A stretch of 64,000 nucleotides of DNA from NCBI RefSeq assembly GCF_015767265.1, contig NZ_JADPIB010000005.1, forward strand, positions 339,724 through 403,723. Reading direction: 5' to 3'. The notes beneath the pieces were generated by a model. That model saw only the letters and a program-made list of their open reading frames with translations, had not been told where the DNA came from and searched no databases. Positions 34,836-44,737 of the stretch are shown piece by piece; position 1 is the first letter of the stretch; each line of letters opens with the position of its first letter. This stretch comes from Aureivirga marina. Its GTDB lineage: Bacteria > Bacteroidota > Bacteroidia > Flavobacteriales > Flavobacteriaceae. Both the position numbers and the translations under genes were made by a program.

Positions 34836-36104
34836 TTATTGTTGTAATTCAGCTTGTTTCTTTCTTACAGCTTCCGAAAGTCTTTTATATGTTCCATTTT
34901 CTAATTTCTCACGAATTGCAGAGAAAGCAGTAATTGTTTCTTCTACATCTTCTAGAGTGTGAGAAGCAGTTGGGATTAATCTTAATAAAATCATTCCTTT
35001 AGGAATTACAGGATAAACAACGATAGAACAGAAAATTCCGTAATTTTCTCTTAAATCATTTACCATTGCCATTGCTTCAGGAATATCTCCTTCTAAGAAT
35101 ACTGGAGTAACACACGTATTTGTTTTTCCAATATTAAACCCTTGTGCTTTTAATCCAGATTGTAAAGCATCTACATTTTCCCAAAGTTTTGCTTTTAACT
35201 CAGGCATTGTACGAAGCATATCTAATCTTTTTAATGCTCCTTTTACCATTGCCATTGGTAAAGATTTAGCAAACATTTGAGAACGCATGTTGTATTTTAA
35301 ATACTCAACGATTTCTTTATCTGCCGCAAAGAAAGCTCCAATTCCAGCCATTGATTTTGCAAAAGTTGCAAAGTAAACATCAATTTCATCTTGAATTCCT
35401 TGCTCTTCTCCTGCTCCTGCTCCAGTTTTACCTAAAGTTCCGAATCCATGAGCATCATCTACTAATAATCTAAAGTTGAATTTTTCTTTAAGAGCAACAA
35501 TTTCTTTTAATTTTCCTTGTTCCCCTCTCATTCCGAAAACTCCTTCAGAAATTACTAAGATTCCTCCACCATTTTCGTTTGCAATTTTTGTAGCTCTTTC
35601 TAAGTTTTTCTCTAAACTCTCTACATCATTATGCTTATAAGTAAATCTTTTTCCCATATGTAAACGAACACCGTCGATAATACATGCATGAGAATCTACG
35701 TCATAAACAATCACATCATTTTTTGATACTAAAGCATCAATTGCAGAAACCATTCCTTGGTAACCAAAGTTTACTAAGTAAGAAGCTTCTTTACTTACAA
35801 ATTCTGCTAATTCTTGCTCTAATTGTTCATGATAAATAGTGTGTCCAGACATCATTCTAGCTCCCATTGGGTAAGCCATTCCATGTTCAGCAGCTGCTTC
35901 TGCATCGGCTTTTACTACTTCTGGGTGATTTGCTAATCCTAAGTAATCGTTGATACTCCAAGTAATTACTTTTTTCCCATTGAATCCCATTCTATTAGAA
36001 ATATTTCCTTCTAATTTTGGAAAAATATAATATCCTTCTGCTTGTTTTGCCCAATTTCCTAATGGTCCTCTATCATGAAGTATTCTATCAAATAAGTCTT
36101 TCAT
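34836..36104 (-). CDS. alpha-oxoamine synthase, probable cysteate fatty acyltransferase for capnine synthesis
   Basis: This 422-residue PLP enzyme of the serine palmitoyltransferase / 2-amino-3-ketobutyrate ligase group condenses an acyl thioester with an amino acid, releasing CO2. Visible are SINDYLGLANHPEV, the ring-stacking H139 (DVDSHACIIDG), VDDAHGFGTLGKTG and the PLP Lys K250 in ATFAKSMAGIGAF. Close flavobacterial homologues have been shown to use cysteate to make the sulfonolipid base capnine. The neighbouring cysteine/cysteate-synthase-like gene on the same strand supports that role over serine palmitoyltransferase. The two genes are 96 bp apart, so they form a likely two-gene unit. 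The substrate is inferred. Confidence 0.8.
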   Translation of the reverse strand: MKDLFDRILHDRGPLGNWAKQAEGYYIFPKLEGNISNRMGFNGKKVITWSINDYLGLANHPEVVKADAEAAAEHGMAYPMGARMMSGHTIYHEQLEQELAEFVSKEASYLVNFGYQGMVSAIDALVSKNDVIVYDVDSHACIIDGVRLHMGKRFTYKHNDVESLEKNLERATKIANENGGGILVISEGVFGMRGEQGKLKEIVALKEKFNFRLLVDDAHGFGTLGKTGAGAGEEQGIQDEIDVYFATFAKSMAGIGAFFAADKEIVEYLKYNMRSQMFAKSLPMAMVKGALKRLDMLRTMPELKAKLWENVDALQSGLKAQGFNIGKTNTCVTPVFLEGDIPEAMAMVNDLRENYGIFCSIVVYPVIPKGMILLRLIPTASHTLEDVEETITAFSAIREKLENGTYKRLSEAVRKKQAELQQ

Positions 36105-36200
36105 ACTCTATGTTTATATTTTCGGAGAGTTTAAGTTTCTCCTTTTATATAAGAATTCTAATTAAATTCTACTTTTATGTTGATTTGTGATTAATCTATG

Positions 36201-37238
36201 TTATTTCACGATTTGTACTTCTGGATTGGCAATTTTTTCTGTATCGAAAAATCCTTGCTCTTGCATCCAAGCATCGCTATATACTTTACTCATATATCTT
36301 GATCCATGATCAGGGAAAATTACAACTACTCTACTATTTTCGTCAAATTCTCCAGCTTCTGCTAACTGAACAACTGCTTGCATTGCTGCTCCACTTGTAT
36401 ATCCAGCAAAAATACCTTCAGTTAAAGCTAATTCTCTTGCTCTATGAGCACTTGCTTCATCTGTTACTTTTTCAAACTTATCAATAACATCAAAATCTGT
36501 TGCTGTAGGAATCAAGTTTTTTCCTAAACCTTCAATTCTGTATGGATAAATTTCATTCGCATCAAATTCTCTAGTTTCATGGAATTTTTTCAAGATAGAA
36601 CCATAAGCATCTACACCGATAATTTTAATATCTGGATTTTGTTCTTTTAAATATCTTGAAGTTCCTGAAATAGTTCCTCCTGTTCCACTTGCAGCAACTA
36701 AGTGTGTAATTTTACCTTCTGTTTGTTGCCAAATTTCTGGACCAGTTGTGTTGTAGTGTGCATCAATATTTAAATCGTTAAAATATTGATTAATATATAC
36801 AGATCCTGCTGTTTCTGCGTGAAGTCTTTTTGCTACTTGATAATAAGATCTTGGATCATCAGCACTTACATTTGCAGGACAAACATAAACTTTTGCTCCC
36901 ATAGCTTTCAGCATATCAATCTTATCATTAGAAGATTTTGAACTTACTGCCAAAATACACTCATAACCTTTGATGATACTAACCATTGCAAGACTAAATC
37001 CTGTATTCCCTGAAGTAGTTTCAATTATTGTACTACCTGGACTTAGAATACCTTTACGTTCTGCTTCCTCAATAATATGTAAAGCAATACGATCTTTAGT
37101 AGATTGTCCTGGATTAAATCCTTCAAATTTTGCTAGAAATTCTCCTTTAAAGTCTTTCGTGATCTTATTCAACCTGATCATTGGAGTATTTCCAACAAGC
37201 TCAAGTATATTTTGGTGTATACCTATATTTTTTTTCAT
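36201..37238 (-). CDS. PLP-dependent cysteine synthase family protein, probable cysteate synthase
   Basis: This 345-residue fold-type II PLP enzyme has [11 protein letters not shown] at the start, the Schiff-base Lys K48 in [12 protein letters not shown], the phosphate loop [11 protein letters not shown], and [15 protein letters not shown]. Where CysK and cystathionine beta-synthase read NPGGSVKDR, this one has NPGQSTKDR, so the amino acid site is altered. Placed directly before a cysteate-acyltransferase-like gene, it is best explained as the enzyme supplying L-cysteate (sulfite addition to an activated serine) for sulfonolipids. Ordinary cysteine synthase remains possible. Confidence 0.75.
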   Translation of the reverse strand: MKKNIGIHQNILELVGNTPMIRLNKITKDFKGEFLAKFEGFNPGQSTKDRIALHIIEEAERKGILSPGSTIIETTSGNTGFSLAMVSIIKGYECILAVSSKSSNDKIDMLKAMGAKVYVCPANVSADDPRSYYQVAKRLHAETAGSVYINQYFNDLNIDAHYNTTGPEIWQQTEGKITHLVAASGTGGTISGTSRYLKEQNPDIKIIGVDAYGSILKKFHETREFDANEIYPYRIEGLGKNLIPTATDFDVIDKFEKVTDEASAHRARELALTEGIFAGYTSGAAMQAVVQLAEAGEFDENSRVVVIFPDHGSRYMSKVYSDAWMQEQGFFDTEKIANPEVQIVK

Positions 37239-37289
37239 GAAATTAATTATAATTAATCATCAATCAGCGGCAAATTTATGATTTTTTTT

Positions 37290-39362
37290 TTAATTACTAT
37301 TGCTTTTTTCCAATTCTAACAGAAACACATAGTCTCTGGCAATCTCCTTGATAGAATCAAACCTACCAGAAGATCCGCTATGTCCAGTATCCATATTTGT
37401 ATGAAATAATAATATATTCGTGTCTGTTTTATATTCTCTCAATTTTGCAACCCATTTTGCAGGTTCAAAATATTGTACTTGCGAATCATGAAATCCAGTC
37501 GTTACCAAGATGTTAGGATAATTCTGATTTAAAACATTATCATAAGGTGAATAAGATTTCATATAATCATAATATTTCTTCTCATTCGGATTTCCCCATT
37601 CATCATATTCTCCTGTTGTTAAAGGAATTGTATCATCTAACATTGTTGTAACGACATCAACAAAAGGAACTTCAGCAATTACTCCATGGAATAATTCAGG
37701 ATTTGTGTTTAAGATTACTCCCATTAACATTCCTCCTGCAGAGCCTCCCTGAGCATACAAATGTCTTGCCGAAGTATAATTTTTATCAATTAAATATTTT
37801 GCACAGGCAACAAAATCAGTAAACGTATTTTTCTTCATTAATAACTTTCCATCTTCATACCAATTTCTACCTAAATATTCGCCTCCTCGAACATGTGCAA
37901 TTGCAAAAACGAATCCTCTATCCAATAAACTTAATCTTGTTGAACTAAATCCAGCATCAATTGTATGTCCATAAGAACCATAAGCATAAAGCAATAAAGG
38001 TGTATTTTCGTTTAAAACAGTATCATTTCTATAAACCAAAGAAATGGCTACTTTTTGTCCGTCTTCGGCAATTGTCCATACTCTTTCGCTTTTATAATTT
38101 TCTTTTTTGAAATTCTTATCTAAAACTTCCTGTTCTTTTTTGATTTCTTTTTCACGAGTTTTCATGTTAAAATCAATTACAGAATTCGGAGTTGTCATCG
38201 AATTGTATGCATAACGAATCACATCTGTATCAAATTCAGGATTTGAATATACTCCAACAGAATATGCATCTTCATCGAATGGTAAGAAATAATCTTCCGT
38301 TCCATCCCAACGTTTGATTCGCACTCTGTTTAAACCTTCAAATCTATCTTCAATAACTAAATAATCTTTAAAAATGGAAATATCTTCAATTAAAACTTTT
38401 TCATCATGAGGAATTACATCTACCCAATTTTCCATTGATGTTGCATCTTCAGATGTTTTCATCAATTTAAAATTTGTCGCATTATCTTTATTTGTAAGAA
38501 TGTAAAATTCTTTGTCATAATGCGCAATGCTATATTCTAAATCATCTGTTCTTTCTTGAATAAGTCTAAATTCACCATTTGGATTATCCGCTTCTAAAAT
38601 TTTGTATTCTGTAGAAAGCGTACTATAAGAACCAATTACTAAATATTTTTCCGATTTTGTTTTGTACACAAAAGTGCTAAAAGTTTCGTCTTTTTCAAAA
38701 AACACCTCAACATCTTCCGAAACATCTGTTCCTAGAACATGTTTAAAAACTTTATCACTTCGTAATGTAACTGGATCTTGTTTTGTGTAAAAAATGGTCT
38801 TATTGTCATTCGCCCAAGTCGGGTCTCCTTGTGTTAGTTCAATTTTATCTTCTAAAATTTCACCTGTTTCTAAATCTTTAAATTGAAGTGTATATTCTCT
38901 TCTACTTACAGTATCCACACCGTAAGCAGCATATTTATTATTCGGGCTAACTGTCAATCCAGCCACTTTATAATATTCAAATCCTTTTGCCATTTCATTT
39001 ACATCTAATATCACTTCTTCGTTGGCTTCTAAAGATTCTTTTTTTCGTGTATAAATAGGATATTGATTCCCTTTATTGTATTTCGTTATATAAAAATATT
39101 TATTCTTTTTAAAAGGAACTGAACTATCATCTTCTTTAATACGAGCCTTCATTTCTTCAAAAATTTCTTCTTGAATTTCCTTTGTAGGCCCCATTATTTT
39201 ATCATAATATTCATTTTCCTTTTCTAGATAATTTATTACTTCTCCATTTTCTCTTTCATTTAACCAGTAATAATTATCTATTCTTTTATCTCCATGAATT
39301 TCAAGTTCTTTTACTTTTTTTGAAGCAAAAGGTGGTTTTATATCGTTGTGATTCATTCTCAT
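37290..39362 (-). CDS. ptrB: oligopeptidase B, S9 family serine peptidase
   Basis: This prolyl-oligopeptidase-fold enzyme (690 residues with this start) cleaves short peptides after Arg or Lys. It has an N-terminal seven-blade propeller and a C-terminal alpha/beta hydrolase domain with the nucleophile in AQGGSAGGMLMG, an Asp region (GFHDSQVQYFEPAKW) and the His in NMDTGHSGSSGRF. The frame is open up to 39395, but a perfect promoter element (TACTTTTG, 39389-39382) lies inside that extra stretch, so translation must begin downstream, at 39362 or at the ATG of 39356. There is no signal peptide, so it is probably cytoplasmic. Confidence 0.92.
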   Translation of the reverse strand: MRMNHNDIKPPFASKKVKELEIHGDKRIDNYYWLNERENGEVINYLEKENEYYDKIMGPTKEIQEEIFEEMKARIKEDDSSVPFKKNKYFYITKYNKGNQYPIYTRKKESLEANEEVILDVNEMAKGFEYYKVAGLTVSPNNKYAAYGVDTVSRREYTLQFKDLETGEILEDKIELTQGDPTWANDNKTIFYTKQDPVTLRSDKVFKHVLGTDVSEDVEVFFEKDETFSTFVYKTKSEKYLVIGSYSTLSTEYKILEADNPNGEFRLIQERTDDLEYSIAHYDKEFYILTNKDNATNFKLMKTSEDATSMENWVDVIPHDEKVLIEDISIFKDYLVIEDRFEGLNRVRIKRWDGTEDYFLPFDEDAYSVGVYSNPEFDTDVIRYAYNSMTTPNSVIDFNMKTREKEIKKEQEVLDKNFKKENYKSERVWTIAEDGQKVAISLVYRNDTVLNENTPLLLYAYGSYGHTIDAGFSSTRLSLLDRGFVFAIAHVRGGEYLGRNWYEDGKLLMKKNTFTDFVACAKYLIDKNYTSARHLYAQGGSAGGMLMGVILNTNPELFHGVIAEVPFVDVVTTMLDDTIPLTTGEYDEWGNPNEKKYYDYMKSYSPYDNVLNQNYPNILVTTGFHDSQVQYFEPAKWVAKLREYKTDTNILLFHTNMDTGHSGSSGRFDSIKEIARDYVFLLELEKSNSN

Positions 39363-39381
39363 TATATTTCCAAAATACTTG

Positions 39382-39389
39382 CAAAAGTA
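39382..39389 (-). promoter_or_regulatory. -7 element of the oligopeptidase B gene
   Basis: TACTTTTG on the minus strand fits TAnnTTTG perfectly. It places the start of transcription near 39376 and rules out the first in-frame ATG at 39395. Confidence 0.6.
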
Positions 39390-39618
39390 CTTCATTGTTT
39401 TTTCCTATGCCATTTTTAAGAGTAATCTTTACACATTTTTATACATTTTTTTTAAAAACAGTCATTTACTCAAGGAATAAACGCAAAAAAACAATTCTAA
39501 ATATATAACTTTTTTCACTCTCAACATATCACTTATCCATTTTATTTACAGCTATTTAACATAAGATATAGTGAATTTCTTAATATTTTATAAAATTTAA
39601 AGAACCAAAATATTAAAA

Positions 39619-39656
39619 TAAAAAAGCATATTGCTTCTTCACAATATGCTTTTTTG
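39619..39656 (-). terminator. terminator of the MRJP-family gene
   Basis: AAAAAGCATATTG (39621-39633) pairs perfectly with 39642-39654, with A/T runs on both sides, 20 bp after the stop at 39677. Confidence 0.9.
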
Positions 39657-39676
39657 TATGTAAAATAATTATTCAA

Positions 39677-40732
39677 TTACAATTTAATTTTATTTACTGT
39701 GTAAACCAAATTTGAAATATCTCCAGCCGATTCATGAATTCTTGAATTCGTAAAATACAATTCATTTCCTTCTACACTAAAAGTATCTGCCCATTTAATT
39801 TTATCTCCTTCTACCAAAACAGAAACTTTTTTATCTGCCAAATTCATCTGCATGATTTTATGATTTTCTAAATCTCCGTAATATAAAATTCCATTATGAA
39901 TTATCATTCCATCTGGAGCAGAAGTTTTTGCTACTAATTCTACAGAATTTGCAATTTCCTCTCGAGTTCCATGTATTATTTTATCAATAGACAAAGCATA
40001 AAGATTATATCCCGTCAAAGCATGGTAGTATAATTTCTGATTTTTTAAATCAATAGCAATTCCATCCGAATGTACTTTATTTTTCCATTCTACTCCATCA
40101 ATTTTTAAAAAAATATTTTCTGCTGTTGTAGATGGTTGTTGCGTTAAAATTCTCTTTGCTTTCCCTGACCCTAAATCTAAAATCACCAATCCCGGATGTC
40201 CTGAATCTGTCATAAATGCTAAATTTCTCTTTGGGTCAATTCGAATATCATTAATATAAGAATTAAAGAAAAATGTCTTTTTGGGCAAAACATATTTCTT
40301 CACTAATTTGTTTAAATTCAAATCGAAAACAAAAATAACTGGATCTTTAAGAACACCTTGAAAAAGTGGATTTCTTGTATCAATAACATAAAGTTTGTCT
40401 TTTGAAGACACTACTGATTGTACTGCAACAAATGTAGAATCTGTTATCTCTTCCCCGATTTTCCATTGATTCCAAGATTCATCTGGATACGGAACAAAAT
40501 CATTATTTGCTTTTACCTCAGCAACTGAAAACTTAATATCTTTTCTCCACCTTGGGAAATTCACAAACATTCTATTTTTAGAAACCGTAACTCCGGTTAA
40601 TTGCTCTCCTTTTATCGAAGCAACTTCAACTATTTCTGGTTGTATTTTTTTTTCTACCTGTTTTTTCTTTGTTTCATTTTTACATGAAATAAAAACAATC
40701 ACTGAAAGCAGCAATACAATCGTTTTTTTCAT
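39677..40732 (-). CDS. major royal jelly protein / yellow family lipoprotein
   Basis: This 351-residue beta-propeller protein has a lipoprotein signal (LLLSVIVFISCKNETKKK). Family marks are LTGVTVSKNRMFVNFPRW near the start, YINDIRIDPKRNLAFMTDSGHPGLVILDL, VHSDGIAIDLKNQKLYYHALTGYNLYALS and a late WADTFSVEGNELYFTNSR. Bacterial MRJP/yellow proteins are often called L-dopachrome tautomerase-related, but the activity is not proven. It precedes an Old Yellow Enzyme gene on the same strand, 52 bp apart in the order OYE then MRJP, so the two could be one transcript. Confidence 0.88.
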   Translation of the reverse strand: MKKTIVLLLSVIVFISCKNETKKKQVEKKIQPEIVEVASIKGEQLTGVTVSKNRMFVNFPRWRKDIKFSVAEVKANNDFVPYPDESWNQWKIGEEITDSTFVAVQSVVSSKDKLYVIDTRNPLFQGVLKDPVIFVFDLNLNKLVKKYVLPKKTFFFNSYINDIRIDPKRNLAFMTDSGHPGLVILDLGSGKAKRILTQQPSTTAENIFLKIDGVEWKNKVHSDGIAIDLKNQKLYYHALTGYNLYALSIDKIIHGTREEIANSVELVAKTSAPDGMIIHNGILYYGDLENHKIMQMNLADKKVSVLVEGDKIKWADTFSVEGNELYFTNSRIHESAGDISNLVYTVNKIKL

Positions 40733-40784
40733 AATCCAACTCTATTTAAATTATTTGATTCAAATTTACCTAATTTAAATTCAA

Positions 40785-41882
40785 TTATTCTCCATATTTT
40801 TTATAATCCGTATATCCTTCTGCACCACCACCATAATAAGTCATTGCACTTTCTGAAGAATCTATTTCTAAAGGAAAATTATTTTTAAAACGCTCTACTA
40901 AATCTGGATTTGTAATAAAAAGTCTTCCAAATGAAACCATATCTGCCCAACCTTTTTCAAGTATTTCAGTTGCTGTTTCTTTTGTATAATTCCCACAAAC
41001 CATTATCGGATTTTTATATATTTTCTTCATTTCTATTCGATAAGAATCTGAAACTTCTCTAAAATTTCCAATATTCTCTGACAAATGTAAATATGCCAAC
41101 TGAAATGCATTTAATTCTTTCATTAAATACAATGCTGTTTCAGGCATTTCTTCATCATAATTTTCTATTTCAGATACAAAAGGAGATATTCTTATAGCAA
41201 CTTTATCTGCTCCTATTTCCTCTACTAAAAGTTTAACAATTTCTAAAACAAATCGAATTCTATTTTCTACATTTCCTCCGTAAATATCTGTTCTTTTATT
41301 TGCATCTTTTCGCATAAATTGATCAAAAAGATATCCATGTGCTCCATGTATTTCTACACCATCAAATCCTGCTTCCATCGCATTTTTTGCTGCTTGTAAA
41401 AAATCTTGTTTTGTCCTATTAATATCTTCTATTGTCATCGCTTTTGGAAAATCTGTTTCAATCAAACCAAATCCACCTTCAGCTAAAGGTCCATAAACTT
41501 TATCTGGATTCTTAATTGCTGATGGAGCTAACGGTGTTGTACCTGTAATACTTTTCGCAGATCTTCTTCCAACATGCCATAATTGTGCAAATATTTTTCC
41601 ATTTTCTTTATGCACAGCTTCTGTAACTTTTTTCCAACCTTCAATTTGTTCTCTCGTATAAATTCCAGGAGTCATTGCATATCCTCTTGCTTCTTTTGAA
41701 ACTGGAATCCCTTCAGAAATTAATAATCCAGCACTCGCTCTTTGTGCATAATACAATGGTGCTAAGTCTGTAATTATATCTCTTTTTTTAGATCTAGCTC
41801 TAGTCATTGGAGCCATTGCAATTCTATTTTTAACTTTAAAACCATTAAATTCAAATGGTTTAAATAATATATCTGATTTCAT
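40785..41882 (-). CDS. Old Yellow Enzyme family alkene reductase (NemA-like)
   Basis: This 365-residue FMN TIM-barrel oxidoreductase reduces activated C=C bonds, and often nitro-esters, with NAD(P)H. Motifs are: IAMAPMTRARS at the flavin site; AQLWHVGRRS; the substrate-anion ligands in EIHGAHGYLFDQFMR; TDIYGGNVENRIRFVLEIV; and the C-terminal phosphate site WADMVSFGRLFITNPDLV. The proton-donor Tyr region is replaced by GAHGYL, as usual in the NemA group. It is cytoplasmic. The MRJP-like lipoprotein gene follows on the same strand. Confidence 0.92.
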   Translation of the reverse strand: MKSDILFKPFEFNGFKVKNRIAMAPMTRARSKKRDIITDLAPLYYAQRASAGLLISEGIPVSKEARGYAMTPGIYTREQIEGWKKVTEAVHKENGKIFAQLWHVGRRSAKSITGTTPLAPSAIKNPDKVYGPLAEGGFGLIETDFPKAMTIEDINRTKQDFLQAAKNAMEAGFDGVEIHGAHGYLFDQFMRKDANKRTDIYGGNVENRIRFVLEIVKLLVEEIGADKVAIRISPFVSEIENYDEEMPETALYLMKELNAFQLAYLHLSENIGNFREVSDSYRIEMKKIYKNPIMVCGNYTKETATEILEKGWADMVSFGRLFITNPDLVERFKNNFPLEIDSSESAMTYYGGGAEGYTDYKKYGE

Positions 41883-42052
41883 TTTTTCAATTCTAACTTT
41901 ATTTAAAATCTTTTTTCATCCAAATTTAAGTCGTTTTTATTCCGATTTTTATACGAACTTAAAAATTCACATTCTTTTATTAATTCATTTCAAATAACAC
42001 AATTGATCAAAATTCTTTACAAATCTATAAGTCTTAAAACTTCCTTTTTTAA

Positions 42053-42060
42053 TACTTTTG
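42053..42060 (+). promoter_or_regulatory. -7 element of the YbaB gene
   Basis: TACTTTTG is a perfect TAnnTTTG match 50 bp before the start codon. Confidence 0.55.
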
Positions 42061-42110
42061 CAGCAAATTAGAGGTAAAATAATTTATTTAAACACATAAA
42101 AGAAATAAAA

Positions 42111-42431
42111 ATGTTTGGAGATTTATCTGGAATGATGGATAAGCTGAAACAAGCTCAGCAAAACGTAGAAGACACAAAAAAGAGATTAGATACAGTTTTA
42201 ATCGATAGTGAAGCTGGAAATGGAAAAGTAAAAGTAACAGTTACTGCGAATAGAAAAGTAAGAGACATTACAATTGATGAGTCTTTAACAGACAAAGAAG
42301 AAATTGAAGATTATTTAGTAATGGCATTAAATGATGCTTTAACTAGAGCAAATAATATCAATGAGCAAGAACTTGCTGCTGCTGCAAAAAACGGAATGCC
42401 AAACATTCCTGGAATGGACGGAATGTTCTAA
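42111..42431 (+). CDS. YbaB/EbfC family nucleoid-associated protein
   Basis: This 106-residue DNA-binding protein has the usual length and the marks [49 protein letters not shown], and a Met/Gly-rich end [13 protein letters not shown]. YbaB dimers bind and compact DNA. In many bacteria the gene follows dnaX and precedes recR, but neither is present here; a PlsC-like gene is convergent. It is a single gene with its own promoter and terminator. Confidence 0.93.
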   Translation: MFGDLSGMMDKLKQAQQNVEDTKKRLDTVLIDSEAGNGKVKVTVTANRKVRDITIDESLTDKEEIEDYLVMALNDALTRANNINEQELAAAAKNGMPNIPGMDGMF

Positions 42432-42437
42432 AAATAC

Positions 42438-42466
42438 AAAGCCAACTTTTATGAGTTGGCTTTTTT
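42438..42466. terminator. terminator of the YbaB gene
   Basis: AAAGCCAACT (42438-42447) pairs with AGTTGGCTTT (42454-42463), followed by T residues. It directly abuts the end of the convergent acyltransferase gene. Confidence 0.9.
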
Positions 42467-42468
42467 CT

Positions 42469-43026
42469 TTAAAATATTTTCGGATTGTAATTTTCTGGAT
42501 TTTTCCCTTTTATATCTCGATAAAAATCTTCTATTTCTTGCATATCTTTTTCAAAATCTCTTGAAAGTTTATAAAACTTCTTGATTCCTCCTTCTTTTTT
42601 CTCAAAATCTAAATATCCCATCGCCACAGGAACATCTGCTTTTGTTGCAATATGATAAAATCCTGTTTTCCATTTATCTACTTTTCGCCTAGTTCCTTCT
42701 GCTGGAACTAATAAAATTAAATTCTCTCGATTTTCAAATTCAGCTATTGCAAAATCTACCAAATTATTATTCTTTGATCGATCTACACCAATTGCTCCCA
42801 ACGATTTAAAAAACCATCCAAATAATCCTTTTGTATAAGAATTTTTAATAAAAAATCGAATTTTAATTCGTTCTCTAAAAAAGAAAGACATTGCAAAAAC
42901 GAAATCCCAATTAGAAGTATGTGGCGCACAAACCACTACATATTTTTTAATTTTATAATGGTCTTCATCGATTTTTACTTTCCAACCACCAATTTTTAAT
43001 AATAAACTTCCAATTATTCTTTTCAT
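42469..43026 (-). CDS. 1-acyl-glycerol-3-phosphate acyltransferase-like protein (PlsC family)
   Basis: This 185-residue acyltransferase has the catalytic motif CAPHTSNWDF, a variant of NHxxxxD with His and Asp kept, then GAIGVDRSK and LVPAEGTRR, which bind the glycerol phosphate. The protein is shorter than E. coli PlsC and lacks a long N-terminal anchor, which fits the short Bacteroidota paralogues often called 1-acyl-sn-glycerol-3-phosphate acyltransferase; the acceptor may differ. A dispersed repeat lies immediately upstream (43047-43140). Confidence 0.85.
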   Translation of the reverse strand: MKRIIGSLLLKIGGWKVKIDEDHYKIKKYVVVCAPHTSNWDFVFAMSFFFRERIKIRFFIKNSYTKGLFGWFFKSLGAIGVDRSKNNNLVDFAIAEFENRENLILLVPAEGTRRKVDKWKTGFYHIATKADVPVAMGYLDFEKKEGGIKKFYKLSRDFEKDMQEIEDFYRDIKGKNPENYNPKIF

Positions 43027-43046
43027 TTTTCTTTAAAATTATTTTT

Positions 43047-43140
43047 GGGCATTCCCTTCACTTCGATTTCGGTCGGGCTTTCCGCTATATCTTTTGTTCC
43101 ATTCCTCCACAAAAGGATGCCGCTGCAATCCCTAATGCAA
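43047..43140 (+). repeat. dispersed structured repeat, copy A
   Basis: This 94-bp intergenic element starts GGGCATTCCC, carries GGTCGGGCTTTCCGCTA in the middle and ends CAATCCCTAATGCAA. An inner stem (ATCTTTTG with CAAAAGGAT) closes the variable core. The ends GCATT and AATGC can pair. A second copy is at 63460-63634. It is locally much richer in GC than the surroundings. Similar sequences are, from memory, common between genes in flavobacterial genomes. Confidence 0.7.
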
Positions 43141-43198
43141 TTATAGATTAAATCGAATTATTTAATTAATATTCTAAATTTAAATAAAAAATCATAAA

Positions 43199-44626
43199 CT
43201 AATAATCCATAAAATCATCATCGGAAAAACCAATTAAATATAGTTTTTCCTTTGCACGAGTTACAGCTGTATATAACCAACGTAAATAATCAATCGATTG
43301 TCCTTCTGGCAAATATGGCTTTTCAATAAATACATTTTTCCATTGTCCTCCTTGCGATTTATGACAAGTCATCGCATAAGAAAATTTCACTTGTAAAGCA
43401 TTAAAATATTCGTTTTTCTTAATTTCTTGTACTTGACGATATTTTGGTAAATGCGCAAAATCTTCTGCAACTTTTTGGAATAATTGATTTTGTTCTTCAT
43501 AGCTCAAAGAAGCAGCTTCTGAAGTTAATGTATCTAATAAAATCATCGTTTCAAATGGTTTTTGCATCGGATAATCAATCATTCTTAACTTCACTTTCGC
43601 AAATTTATAATCGTATAATTCTTTTGTAGCATAAATTTCTAAAACTTCACATGTATCTCCATTTGCAATAAAACCAACATGTGTAGAATCTTTTAACCAG
43701 AAATAATTATTTTTCACAACCATTACAAAATCTCCAACGGAAATCTCATTTTCTTGACCTCTGATTTTCAATCGAATTTGTTGATTGTATTGATTTGCTC
43801 GTTTATTTGAACGAACAATAAATGCTGTATCTTCCACACCATTTTCATCATAAGAAGAATGAATTGCATCTTGAATATCATAACCGTCAATCAAGCGAAT
43901 TACATCTGGAAATTTTTGTTGAAATTGAAATTCTTCATAACCTCCGTCTTCTAAAATCGACCGAATAGAAGTTGCATTTACTAAAATTCCAGAATCAATT
44001 CCCTGACGCGTAACTTCGGTTAATTCATGCAAACGAACTTCTTTATCAAATTCATACATCAAAATATTTTCATTCAATGCAGGACTAATTTCTAAATGAA
44101 CTGGCGGAAGTTGCGCTGTATCTCCAATAAAAATCAATTTACAATTTCGACCTGCATACACATAATTAATCAAATCATCTAAAAGTGAATTTTCACTTCC
44201 AGAAATCAAAGAATTGGATGCATCAGCAATCATAGATGCTTCATCAACAATAAACAAAGTATCTGTATGTTTATTGACTTGAAGTGCAAATTTCACACTT
44301 CCATTTTTATCTTTTCTTGGATGGTAAATTTTCTTATGAATTGTAAAAGCTTCTCTTCCAGCATAACCAGAAATTACTTTTGCAGCGCGACCTGTTGGTG
44401 CCAATAAAACAGCTTTTTTTCGAATCTTCCAAAGGTTATTTACAACGGTACTTATAATTGTTGTTTTACCTGTTCCTGCATACCCTTTTAATAAAAAAAC
44501 CGAATTTTTACTTTCATCAAAGATAAAAGTAGCCAAACTTCCCAGTAATTTATCTTGGGAATTTGTAGTTTCGTAAGGAAATTTGTCTAATAGTAAATTA
44601 TAGAATTCTGGTACAGTTTTTGCCAT
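43199..44626 (-). CDS. ATP-dependent RecD-like DNA helicase
   Basis: This superfamily 1 helicase has Walker A LKGYAGTGKTT, motif Ia LLAPTGRAAKVI, Walker B FIVDEASMI, FIGDTAQLPPV, AMTCHKSQGGQWKNVFI and the C-terminal YTAVTRAKEKLYLIG. The frame is open 19 codons further upstream, but a perfect promoter element at 44651-44644 lies between, so the start is placed at MAKTVPEFYN (475 residues). It lacks the long N-terminal domain of RecD and RecD2, as is common in Bacteroidota, where it is often labelled exodeoxyribonuclease V alpha-like. It is divergent from the following operon. Confidence 0.9.
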   Translation of the reverse strand: MAKTVPEFYNLLLDKFPYETTNSQDKLLGSLATFIFDESKNSVFLLKGYAGTGKTTIISTVVNNLWKIRKKAVLLAPTGRAAKVISGYAGREAFTIHKKIYHPRKDKNGSVKFALQVNKHTDTLFIVDEASMIADASNSLISGSENSLLDDLINYVYAGRNCKLIFIGDTAQLPPVHLEISPALNENILMYEFDKEVRLHELTEVTRQGIDSGILVNATSIRSILEDGGYEEFQFQQKFPDVIRLIDGYDIQDAIHSSYDENGVEDTAFIVRSNKRANQYNQQIRLKIRGQENEISVGDFVMVVKNNYFWLKDSTHVGFIANGDTCEVLEIYATKELYDYKFAKVKLRMIDYPMQKPFETMILLDTLTSEAASLSYEEQNQLFQKVAEDFAHLPKYRQVQEIKKNEYFNALQVKFSYAMTCHKSQGGQWKNVFIEKPYLPEGQSIDYLRWLYTAVTRAKEKLYLIGFSDDDFMDY

Positions 44627-44643
44627 GGGATTTGTTAAAAAAG

Positions 44644-44704
44644 CAAAGATACAAATTGATTTGTGGTTAAAAATTTTTCTCATTCAAAAAAATTTGTAGA
44701 TTTG
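44644..44704. promoter_or_regulatory. divergent promoters of the helicase gene and the rsmD operon
   Basis: On the minus strand TATCTTTG (44651-44644) serves the helicase, and on the plus strand TAGATTTG (44697-44704) serves the three-gene operon. Both fit TAnnTTTG perfectly. Confidence 0.65.
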
Positions 44705-44737
44705 CCATGATTCAAAATTTTTAAAACATATAAGATA

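Noticed and set aside
37290..39395. Longer N-terminus for oligopeptidase B beginning MKYFCKYFGN.
   Set aside because: The perfect -7 promoter element lies within these codons, so they cannot be translated from that promoter.
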